Source of the DNA: Aggregatibacter kilianii
Lineage (GTDB): Bacteria; Pseudomonadota; Gammaproteobacteria; Enterobacterales; Pasteurellaceae
NCBI RefSeq assembly: GCF_003130255.1
Contig: NZ_NRCN01000001.1
Location: 1,606,501-1,670,500 of the forward strand
Length of the DNA: 64,000 bases
Reading direction: 5' to 3'
A model generated the notes under the pieces. The model was not told where the DNA came from, made no database searches, and saw only the letters and a list, made by a program, of their open reading frames with translations. Each line of letters starts with the position of its first letter. Position 1 is the first letter of the stretch. Position numbers and translations under genes: made by a program. Positions 56,667 through 64,000 of the stretch are shown here, one piece after another.

Positions 56667-59027
56667 ATGCCAAAATCTCGAAAAAGAATCTATTTCCTTT
56701 TATTGTTATCATTCCTCCTTGGCATAGGCTTACTCATTCGTTTTCTGCCTCACGAACCGTTAAAACAACGTTTTCCTTATTCAGTTGCCGTGTATGACGA
56801 ACAGCAAAATCTGTTGCGTTTAACCACAGCGAAAGATCAGAAATATCGCCTTTGGACGCCTTTGGAACAGCTTTCTCCACAACTCATTGAGGCAGTGTTA
56901 TTTCAAGAAGACGAATGGTTTTATTACCATTTTGGTGTCAATCCTTATGGTTTATTGCGTGGGGCGACGCAGACTTATTTATTGGGTGGAACGCCACAGG
57001 GCGGATCTACCATTACGATGCAGTTGGCACGGATTTTGTGGGACATTGATAGTCGTAAAATTAGTGGAAAAATTGAACAAATCTTACGCGCGATTCAACT
57101 TGAATTGCAATATTCCAAACATGACATTCTTGAGGCCTATTTCAATTTTGCGCCTTATGGCCGCAATGTCGAAGGTGCCGGCACCGCCAGTCTGATTTAT
57201 TTCAATAAAGCCAATAAAAACCTGAATTTGGCAGAAGCGATGATTTTGGCGATTTTGCCGAAAAACCCTAACGGCTATATTCAACAGAATAATAATCAGC
57301 TTAATCCGCAGCTGTTTAACGCACGCAATAAGTTATATCAACGTTGGATTACCGAACATCCGCAAGATAGACAATGGCAATCTCATTTCACCTTGAATTA
57401 CCCCTTGCGTTCTTTAGAAAAACTCCCGTTTTTTGCACCGCACTTTACCGATCAAGTGTTGCAATATTACGCCGACAGTGATGTGATTCAAAACGGACAA
57501 ATTGTCACCAGTCTAAATAGTGGTTTGCAACGCTTGGTAGAGCGTATTAGCCGACGTTATTTAGCCCAACAAAAACATTATGGCGTGACCAATATGGCGG
57601 TGTTGGTGGTAGATAATCGCACCATGCAAATTAAAGCGTTAGTTGGTTCGGGAGATTATTTCAATACACAAATCAGCGGTCAAATTAACGGTACCTTAGC
57701 GAAGCGATCCTACGGTTCGACGCTGAAACCCTTTATTTATGGCTTAGCATTTGATCAAGGCTTGGCGCATCCAAAAACCATTTTGAAGGATTTACCCACC
57801 AATTTCGCCGATTATCAACCGGAAAATTATGAAGGCAATTTCCTCGGGCCGGTGACGGTAACTCAGGCGTTGCTGCAAAGTCGCAATATTCCTGCGGTAG
57901 AAATGGCACAGCGGCTGAAGCAACCTGATCTTTATGATTTATTAAAACTGGCAAATATTTCTCTGCCCAAAAATAAACAACATTATGGTTTGTCTTTAGT
58001 GTTAGGCGGGGCAGAACTTTCCATGCAGCAGTTAGCAGAGTTATACGCCGCCTTGGTCAACCAAGGTCAATGGCAACCGCTGCAATTATTAAAGAATCCA
58101 GTGGCTACTCAAGGCGCACGTTTGCTTAGCGCCGAAAGTAGCTACATGGTGAGCGATATGCTAAGGCAAAATATTCGTCCCGATATTTATAATAAATCCA
58201 TTAAAACAAAACTGCCGCTATATTGGAAAACCGGCACGTCTAATGGCTTACGCGATGCGTGGACGGTAGGTTATTTTGGCAATTACACACTGGTGGTGTG
58301 GTTTGGTTATTTTAATAATAAAAGCAATCCGCAATTTATCGGCCGTCGTCTTGCAACGCCGTTATTTTTACAACTGGCAGACGGCATTATTGCGCAATAT
58401 CCGAACATGAAAGACCCATTAAAACGCGAAGGATTAAATTTAACGGATGTGCCTGTTTGTGCCGCCGATGGTAATTTACCGAACCAACATTGTCAGCAAC
58501 TCACCCAAACCCTGTTTATCCCCGGTAAATCACCGATTCAAGTGAGTCATATTTATCAACAATTACGCGTGCGAAAAGGCACCGACATGTTGGCATGTGA
58601 AAACGATCCGAACGATCAAACGGAACAAAAAATCTATGAAATCTGGAGCACCGATTATCAAAAGCTCTTTGCTCAAGCCGGGATTATGAAACGTAATCCG
58701 ATGGTGAATGTTGAATGCCCTTACGAACAGCAAAATCACTCTTTACAACAGATCACGCAAAATCCGTTGCGAATTAATTCGCCATTAGAAAATCGTACTT
58801 ATCACATTCATCCAAACAACCCTGAAAACCATATTCCGCTTATCGCCACCACATCAGGTGAAATCCAACATTTGTATTGGTTTATCAATAATGCCTATTT
58901 AGGCGAAAGCCTCTCATCCAAAACTTTCCTCTGGAAACCCACTAAAAGCGGCACCTACCAAATCACCGCTGTCGATGATCAGGGGCATAGTACAACGATG
59001 AGTGTAGATGTGATTTTAGGGTTCTAG
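56667..59027 (+). CDS. pbpC: Penicillin-binding protein 1C
   Basis: A 786-residue class A PBP. One membrane anchor lies at residues about 8-27 (IYFLLLLSFLLGIGLLIRFL). The glycosyltransferase domain (GT51) has FQEDEWFYYHFGVNPYGLLRGA and GGSTITMQLAR. The transpeptidase domain has the SxxK serine in LAKRSYGSTLKPFIYG, SRN in LLQSRNIPAVE and KTGTS near residue 520. A BiPBP_C domain (about residues 690-786) ends the protein. PBP1C works in peptidoglycan synthesis and often accompanies YfhM, an alpha-2-macroglobulin that may guard repair sites. There is no strong ribosome binding site. Confidence 0.95.
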   Translation: MPKSRKRIYFLLLLSFLLGIGLLIRFLPHEPLKQRFPYSVAVYDEQQNLLRLTTAKDQKYRLWTPLEQLSPQLIEAVLFQEDEWFYYHFGVNPYGLLRGATQTYLLGGTPQGGSTITMQLARILWDIDSRKISGKIEQILRAIQLELQYSKHDILEAYFNFAPYGRNVEGAGTASLIYFNKANKNLNLAEAMILAILPKNPNGYIQQNNNQLNPQLFNARNKLYQRWITEHPQDRQWQSHFTLNYPLRSLEKLPFFAPHFTDQVLQYYADSDVIQNGQIVTSLNSGLQRLVERISRRYLAQQKHYGVTNMAVLVVDNRTMQIKALVGSGDYFNTQISGQINGTLAKRSYGSTLKPFIYGLAFDQGLAHPKTILKDLPTNFADYQPENYEGNFLGPVTVTQALLQSRNIPAVEMAQRLKQPDLYDLLKLANISLPKNKQHYGLSLVLGGAELSMQQLAELYAALVNQGQWQPLQLLKNPVATQGARLLSAESSYMVSDMLRQNIRPDIYNKSIKTKLPLYWKTGTSNGLRDAWTVGYFGNYTLVVWFGYFNNKSNPQFIGRRLATPLFLQLADGIIAQYPNMKDPLKREGLNLTDVPVCAADGNLPNQHCQQLTQTLFIPGKSPIQVSHIYQQLRVRKGTDMLACENDPNDQTEQKIYEIWSTDYQKLFAQAGIMKRNPMVNVECPYEQQNHSLQQITQNPLRINSPLENRTYHIHPNNPENHIPLIATTSGEIQHLYWFINNAYLGESLSSKTFLWKPTKSGTYQITAVDDQGHSTTMSVDVILGF

Positions 59028-59051
59028 CGAAATACGGCGTATTAATCGCCT

Positions 59052-59101
59052 AAAAAAATCACCGCACTTTCATTGGTAAGCCAAAGTGCGGTGATTTTTT
59101 T
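59052..59101. terminator. Bidirectional terminator made of two inverted uptake signals
   Basis: AAAAAAATCACCGCACTTT (59052-59070) and AAAGTGCGGTGATTTTTTT (59083-59101) form a 19-pair perfect stem with a 12-base loop. It closes pbpC and tcyP, which converge here. Confidence 0.95.
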
Positions 59102-59122
59102 CGTGTTTTTAAATGAACAGAC

Positions 59123-60451
59123 TTAGTTTTTTAGCTTTAACCACTTGCTGCTTAAGGTTCCGGCTGTCATGGCACCGTTGACGTTTAAGGCGGTGCGCCC
59201 CATGTCGATGAGCGGTTCGATAGAGATGAGCAAGCCGACAAGTTCCAGCGGTAAATTTAGGGTGGATAGCACCACGATAGCCGCAAAGGTTGCGCCGCCG
59301 CCTACGCCGGCAATACCGAAGGAGGAAATGGCAACGACAAGAACCAAGGTAGCTATGTAGCTCAGGCTAAACGGATCCACGCCGACGGTTGGGGCAATCA
59401 TCACGGCGAGCATTGCCGGATAAATCCCTGCGCAACCGTTTTGTCCGATGGTGGCGCCGAAGGTGGCGGAGAAGTTGGCGATGGCCGGGGTGTTGCCGAG
59501 TTTGTCCGTTTGGGTTTCGATGTTTAACGGAATGGTTGCCGCACTTGAGCGGGAGCTAAAGGCGAAGGCTAGGGTTGGCATCACTTTCTTGAAATAGTCG
59601 ATCGGGTTAATGCCGGAGAAGGCAAGCAACACACCGTGTACGATAAACATCAAAATAATCGCGACATAAGAGGCAATGATGAACGTGCCTAAATTCAAAA
59701 TATCCGTCCATTTTGAAGTCGCTGCGATTTTAATCATTAATGCGAACACGCCGTATGGCGTTAAGCGAATGACGAAGCGAACCAAGCGGGAAACCAATTT
59801 ATTTAATGTTTCCACGCCTTGGGCAATGCGTTCACCCAATACCTGATCTTCTTTGCGTAAACTCAACGCAGCCACGCCGAGGAACGCGGCAAAAATGACC
59901 GTACTGATAATGGACGTTGGGTTGGCGCCGGTTAATTCCGCAAACGGATTTTTCGGGATAAAGGAAAGTAACATGGCCGGAATTGTTAGATTGCTCACTT
60001 GATCCACCCGTCCCAAGACTTTCGCTTGTGCCGCTAACTCCCGTTCGCCGGCTATCAAGCCTTCAGCGGTTAAACCAAACACATACACCATGATAATGCC
60101 GATAAATGCCGCAATCGCGGTGGTGATTAATAACACGGAGAGCACGCTAAAGCTGATTTTGCCCAAGGAGCTTGCCTGATTTAAGCGGGTAATCGCCGAT
60201 AAAATAGAGACAAATACCAACGGCATGACAATCATTTGTAACAATCGTACATAGCCACTACCCACAAGATTGATCCAATCTAGGGCGGATGTGATCAAAT
60301 CCTGCTCGGCAAGGGATTGCAACAATGCACCGGCACCCAAGCCCAGTAATAAACCGATGAAAACCGTTTGTCCTAATTTTTCCGTTTTCTTGTATAAATA
60401 ACCAAGGAAAACCAAGGCTAAGGCAAAAATCGCTAAGATAATGAGTAACAT
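59123..60451 (-). CDS. tcyP: L-cystine transporter of the TcyP/YdjN type
   Basis: A 442-residue sodium:dicarboxylate-family transporter with about eight to ten membrane helices. Family blocks are RLLQMIVMPLVFVSILSAI, FSSRSSAATIPLNIE (serine-rich hairpin), GATIGQNGCAGIYPAMLAV and IDMGRTALNVNGAMTAG. The G-C in QNGCAGIYP is typical of TcyP. An earlier ATG (60463) has no ribosome binding site, but its own TGGAG sits six bases before the ATG at 60451, so I prefer that one. Confidence 0.88.
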   Translation of the reverse strand: MLLIILAIFALALVFLGYLYKKTEKLGQTVFIGLLLGLGAGALLQSLAEQDLITSALDWINLVGSGYVRLLQMIVMPLVFVSILSAITRLNQASSLGKISFSVLSVLLITTAIAAFIGIIMVYVFGLTAEGLIAGERELAAQAKVLGRVDQVSNLTIPAMLLSFIPKNPFAELTGANPTSIISTVIFAAFLGVAALSLRKEDQVLGERIAQGVETLNKLVSRLVRFVIRLTPYGVFALMIKIAATSKWTDILNLGTFIIASYVAIILMFIVHGVLLAFSGINPIDYFKKVMPTLAFAFSSRSSAATIPLNIETQTDKLGNTPAIANFSATFGATIGQNGCAGIYPAMLAVMIAPTVGVDPFSLSYIATLVLVVAISSFGIAGVGGGATFAAIVVLSTLNLPLELVGLLISIEPLIDMGRTALNVNGAMTAGTLSSKWLKLKN

Positions 60452-60573
60452 TTTTTGCTCCATAAAAAATAAATATCACTGAGATTAAAGCTATTTCATG
60501 CTGAAAAAGCTAATAAATTCTAGATATGAATTATAACTAAAAGTATGGTTTGAGGGCTTCAATCCGCTTTTAA

Positions 60574-60607
60574 AAAAACGACCGCTCAAAAGTGCGGTCG
60601 TTTTTTG
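60574..60607 (-). terminator. Terminator of pepA with an uptake signal in the stem
   Basis: AAAAAACGACCGC (60574-60586), eight-base loop, GCGGTCGTTTTTT (60595-60607): a 13-pair stem. One uptake signal (AAGTGCGGT) crosses the loop and right arm. It lies just after the pepA stop. Confidence 0.9.
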
Positions 60608-60616
60608 CTATATTTT

Positions 60617-62107
60617 TTATTTCACTTGATTTAATAAGAACTGAACCAACAAAGACACCGGTCGGCCGGTTGCGCCTTTATTGGCGCCTTGTAACCAGGC
60701 TGTACCGGCGATATCGAGGTGCGCCCATGGGTATTTCTTCGTGAAATTGGAGAGGAAGGCGCCGGCAGTGATAGCACCGCCCCAGCGTCCGCCGATGTTG
60801 GCTAAATCGGCGAAGTTGGATTTCAGCTGTTCTTGATATTCTTCGCTTAACGGCAAACGCCATGCTTTGTCGGCGCTTTGTTGGGCCGCCCGTTCAATGG
60901 CAGTCGCGATATCCTCATGGGTGGAAACCAAACCGCTGTTATGCTGACCCAACGCCACTACGCAAGCACCCGTTAACGTGGCAATGTCGATGACCACTTC
61001 AGGATCGAAACGTTCTACGTAAGTTAGCGTGTCACACAGCACCAAGCGGCCTTCCGCGTCGGTGTTTAAGACTTCCACGGTTAAGCCGTTCATGGTGGTG
61101 AGAATGTCACCGGGGCGATAGGCGTTGCCGTCCGGGAGATTTTCACAGCCCGCCATCACGCCGATGACGTTTAACGGCAGTTGTAATTGTGCTAAGGCAT
61201 TCATTACCCCGAAAACGGAAGCCGCACCGCACATGTCGTATTTCATTTCGTCCATGTCGGCCGCCGGTTTGAGGGAAATACCACCGGCATCAAAGGTTAA
61301 TCCTTTACCCACCAATACAATTGGTTTGGCGTTTGGATTCGGGTGATTGCGGTATTCCATAATGGATAATTTGGCCTCATTGTGCGTACCGCGTGATACA
61401 GCAAGATAGGCGCCCATACCCAATTTTTCCATCTCCGCTTCACCTATGATGGTGGTTTTAATCAGCGGCGAGGTTTCGGCTAAGCTCAAGGCTTTGTCCG
61501 CCAAATAAGCAGGGGTGCACACATTCGGCGGGCAATTTGCCACATCTTTTGCATGGCTTACGCCCAAGCCAATGGCGCAACCATGTTGGATCGCTTGTTC
61601 GGCAAGTGCCTGCTCATCGGTATCAACGTTAAAAATCAGTTCGCAAAGTGCGGTGGATTTTTCCGATGTTTTTTGGCTTTTGAATTGAGTGAATTGATAT
61701 AAATTCTGTTCTATCGTTTCAATGGCGAAGCGAATGTTCCAATAAATATTACGTTGGTTAAGGGAAATTTCGGTTAAAAAATTGACCGCACTTTTGGTTT
61801 GGGTGGTTTTTAGAGCCTGTACGGTTTTTTGGATAAGTTGTTTATATTGGTATTCATTCAGCTCGCCCGCTTTGCCACAACCTACAAGCAACACACGTTC
61901 AACGGCAATGTTTGGAAGATGACGTAATAATGTGGTATCGCCTAATTTTCCGCTGACTTCGCCGCTTTCTACCAATCGGCTGAGGTAGTTTTGCGAAATG
62001 TCGTCAATTTTAACCGCACTTGGCGACAGGGTTTTATCTTCAAAAACGCCTACAATCAGGCAATCGGCAGATGAGTTTAGGGGGGCTTGTTGCGCGCTGT
62101 ACTTCAT
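60617..62107 (-). CDS. pepA: Leucyl aminopeptidase PepA
   Basis: A 496-residue M17 aminopeptidase. The signature [16 protein letters not shown] and the metal-site blocks [33 protein letters not shown] are intact. In E. coli PepA also binds DNA at cer sites for XerCD recombination and at carAB; the N-terminal domain for that is present in length. It is divergent from lptF, a conserved arrangement. Three uptake signals lie within the gene. Confidence 0.96.
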   Translation of the reverse strand: MKYSAQQAPLNSSADCLIVGVFEDKTLSPSAVKIDDISQNYLSRLVESGEVSGKLGDTTLLRHLPNIAVERVLLVGCGKAGELNEYQYKQLIQKTVQALKTTQTKSAVNFLTEISLNQRNIYWNIRFAIETIEQNLYQFTQFKSQKTSEKSTALCELIFNVDTDEQALAEQAIQHGCAIGLGVSHAKDVANCPPNVCTPAYLADKALSLAETSPLIKTTIIGEAEMEKLGMGAYLAVSRGTHNEAKLSIMEYRNHPNPNAKPIVLVGKGLTFDAGGISLKPAADMDEMKYDMCGAASVFGVMNALAQLQLPLNVIGVMAGCENLPDGNAYRPGDILTTMNGLTVEVLNTDAEGRLVLCDTLTYVERFDPEVVIDIATLTGACVVALGQHNSGLVSTHEDIATAIERAAQQSADKAWRLPLSEEYQEQLKSNFADLANIGGRWGGAITAGAFLSNFTKKYPWAHLDIAGTAWLQGANKGATGRPVSLLVQFLLNQVK

Positions 62108-62260
62108 GTTTTCCTCGCTTATTTTTCTGTTTTCAATGTCAAAATTAGGGTATTATACGCTACCTATTATTTCGGGCTTATGCTTAATTTGCCCGTGTTG
62201 TTAAACGAAACGAATTTAATCTCTTTTGCTTAAATTGCAAGAGAAAAAATAGGCAATAAC

Positions 62261-63367
62261 GTGATTTTAACCAGATATTTAACGAAAGAAGTTTTTAAAA
62301 GCCAAATCGCGATTTTGTTCATTTTGCTGTTGATCTTTTTCTGTCAGCAGTTGGTGCGCGTGTTGGGTTCTGCGGCTAATGGACAAATTCCCGCCGATTT
62401 GGTGTTTTCCTTGCTTGGGCTGGGTATGCCAACCATGGCGCAATTAATGTTGCCGCTTTGTTTGTTCATCGCCATTCTGTTGACGTTTGGGCGGTTATAC
62501 GCAGAAAGTGAAATTACCGTCATGCGCGCTTGCGGTATTGGTCAACGTATTTTGGTTAAAATCGTGCTGATCCTTTCTTTATTTACTGCTGCCGTAGCTG
62601 CCTACAATGCATTGTGGCTTACGCCGTGGGCGATTCACAAACAAATGGAAATTGTGGAAGAGGCGAAAGCCAATCCGAATATGGGGGCATTGTCCGCCGG
62701 TCAATTTATGACAGCCAATAACAGCGATTTCGTTTTGTTCATTGATAACATTCAAGATAATCAAATCAATAACGTTTATGTATTCCAAACCCAACCCAAG
62801 GGACATAGCAAGCCTTCCGTGATTGTGGCGGAAAAGGGCGAGTTAAAAGCGTTGCCGAACGGCGATCAGATCTTAAATCTGAAAAATAGTGACCGTTTTG
62901 AAGGCACAGCGATTTTGCCTGATTTTCGCATTACGCATTTTGATGAATATCAAGCCTATTTAGGTCATAAAACCGTGACGGATGATATCGATGAGGCGGG
63001 TGAAATGGACATCATGCAATTGTGGAATGCCACCACACCGGCGATGAAAACCGAGTTTCATTGGCGCTTAACCTTGATTTTAGCCGTGCCGATAATGGCA
63101 TTGTTGGCGGTGCCGTTAAGCCGCGTGAACCCACGCCAAGGCCGATTTGCCAAAGTGTTGCCGGCGTTGTTGCTATATTTGATTTATTTCTTGTTACAAA
63201 GCTCGCTGAAGTCCGCCGGGGGCGCGGGCAAATTAGATGCGGCGTTTTTTATGCCACTAGTGAATATTGCCTTTTTCGCTTTAGCTATTTTCTTGAATAG
63301 TTGGAATAGTGCGTTTATGTATCGCATTCGTTATTCCTTTGGCAAACAAGAGGCAAAACAAGGATAA
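62261..63367 (+). CDS. lptF: LPS export ABC transporter permease LptF
   Basis: A 368-residue YjgP/YjgQ-family permease starting at GTG ([20 protein letters not shown]). Three N-terminal membrane helices, a beta-jellyroll periplasmic domain (residues about 125-255) and three C-terminal helices are visible. With LptG and the LptB ATPase it extracts lipopolysaccharide from the inner membrane. The gene is followed by lptG after five bases. The GTG lacks a strong ribosome binding site. Confidence 0.95.
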   Translation: MILTRYLTKEVFKSQIAILFILLLIFFCQQLVRVLGSAANGQIPADLVFSLLGLGMPTMAQLMLPLCLFIAILLTFGRLYAESEITVMRACGIGQRILVKIVLILSLFTAAVAAYNALWLTPWAIHKQMEIVEEAKANPNMGALSAGQFMTANNSDFVLFIDNIQDNQINNVYVFQTQPKGHSKPSVIVAEKGELKALPNGDQILNLKNSDRFEGTAILPDFRITHFDEYQAYLGHKTVTDDIDEAGEMDIMQLWNATTPAMKTEFHWRLTLILAVPIMALLAVPLSRVNPRQGRFAKVLPALLLYLIYFLLQSSLKSAGGAGKLDAAFFMPLVNIAFFALAIFLNSWNSAFMYRIRYSFGKQEAKQG

Positions 63368-63372
63368 ACGCT

Positions 63373-64000
63373 ATGAATACATTAGAACGCTATATCGGTA
63401 AAAGCATTTTAGGTACGATTTTTGCCACGTTATTCATGTTAGTAGGCTTATCTGCGATTATTAAATTTGTGGAGCAATTTCGTAGCGTGGGCAAGGGCAC
63501 TTACGACATTTTGCAAGCCGTTGCCTACACCGTATTAACCATGCCAAAAGACGTGGAAACCTTCTTCCCCATGGCAGCCTTATTGGGCGCGTTAATCGCT
63601 TTAGGTAATCTTGCCAGTCGCAGTGAGTTGGTGGTCATGCAAGCTTCCGGGTTTTCCCGTATGCAAATCGGCTTTGCCGTGATGAAAACCACCATTCCGT
63701 TGGTGTTATTGACGATGATTATTGGTGAATGGGGTATTCCGCAAACCGAACAGTTTGCCCGTGATATGCGTTCCAAAGCCATTTCAGGTGGCTCCATGTT
63801 ATCGGTGAAAAATGGCATTTGGGCGAAAGATGGCAACAACTTCGTGTATGTTCGCAATATTTCCGATGATGTGGAATTACATGATATTTATATTTACACC
63901 TTTAACGATCAACGTCGGTTGGAAAAACTAAAACACGCCAATCATGCCACCTTTAATAATGGCAAGTGGATGTTAAAACAAGTGAATGAATCCACAATCC
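63373..64000 (+). CDS. lptG: LPS export ABC transporter permease LptG, 5' part
   Basis: The gene starts at ATG 63373 (MNTLERYIGKSILGTIFATLF) and runs off the window after 209 codons with no stop. It has three N-terminal membrane helices and the start of the periplasmic domain (SMLSVKNGIWAKDGNNFVYVRNIS). LERYIGK and MQASGFSRMQI are typical of LptG. It forms a heterodimer with LptF. Confidence 0.95.
   Translation, partial: MNTLERYIGKSILGTIFATLFMLVGLSAIIKFVEQFRSVGKGTYDILQAVAYTVLTMPKDVETFFPMAALLGALIALGNLASRSELVVMQASGFSRMQIGFAVMKTTIPLVLLTMIIGEWGIPQTEQFARDMRSKAISGGSMLSVKNGIWAKDGNNFVYVRNISDDVELHDIYIYTFNDQRRLEKLKHANHATFNNGKWMLKQVNESTI

Overview
This window is chromosomal DNA from a member of the Pasteurellaceae. 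The strongest sign is the Haemophilus-type DNA uptake signal AAGTGCGGT and its complement ACCGCACTT, which I see roughly 45 times by eye, both inside genes and paired as stem-loop terminators. Gene neighbourhoods (dnaQ next to rnhA with tRNA-Asp behind dnaQ, the fused citXG, pepB-ndk, corC-lnt, yfhM-pbpC, pepA opposite lptFG) and the moderate AT content fit an Aggregatibacter or Haemophilus relative. The genus is inference; no species can be fixed from the sequence alone.

Layout. 1-4.3 kb: 3' end of rlmL, trhP, a small cupin gene behind a Fur-like operator, two tandem tRNA-Asp genes downstream of dnaQ, and divergent rnhA. 4.3-11.7 kb, minus strand: a citrate fermentation operon read citC-citD-citE-citF-(unknown lipoprotein)-citXG-citT. 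It encodes activation, the three lyase subunits, prosthetic group synthesis and attachment, and citrate uptake. 11.9-16.9 kb: corC, lnt, infA (minus), pepB, ndk.

16.9-36.5 kb: an approximately 800-bp, extremely T-rich and C-poor region, then a 19-kb one-directional Wzx/Wzy-type surface polysaccharide operon. The first four genes (wbpA, B, D, E types) would make UDP-2,3-diacetamido-2,3-dideoxy-glucuronic acid. Then come three GT4 glycosyltransferases, a flippase, a polymerase, a PglC-like initiating phosphoglycosyltransferase, an AT-rich ATP-grasp/HAD pair, a sugar aminotransferase, a membrane 4,6-dehydratase, and Wza/Wzc export proteins without a wzb phosphatase. The combination suggests a repeat unit that starts with an N-acylated 4-amino-trideoxy sugar.

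36.6-45.8 kb: a DUF484 gene, purA, cmoB and putP (minus), then rng, grxB, a sirtuin lacking the zinc cysteines, and an AT-rich orphan gene with a PD-(D/E)XK nuclease-like C-terminus (possible defence gene). 45.9-48.9 kb: modABCD behind a clear ModE operator. 49.3-59.0 kb: tldD, a giant alpha-2-macroglobulin gene and pbpC. 59.1-64 kb: tcyP and pepA (minus), then lptF and the start of lptG.

The most distinctive non-coding signal is a palindromic element of about 135 bp, with two full copies (43.2 and 49.0 kb) and one diverged copy (10.6 kb). Both full copies sit inside long inverted repeats tipped with uptake signals and are flanked by direct repeats that differ between the two sites, which looks like a small non-autonomous mobile element inserted into terminator hairpins.
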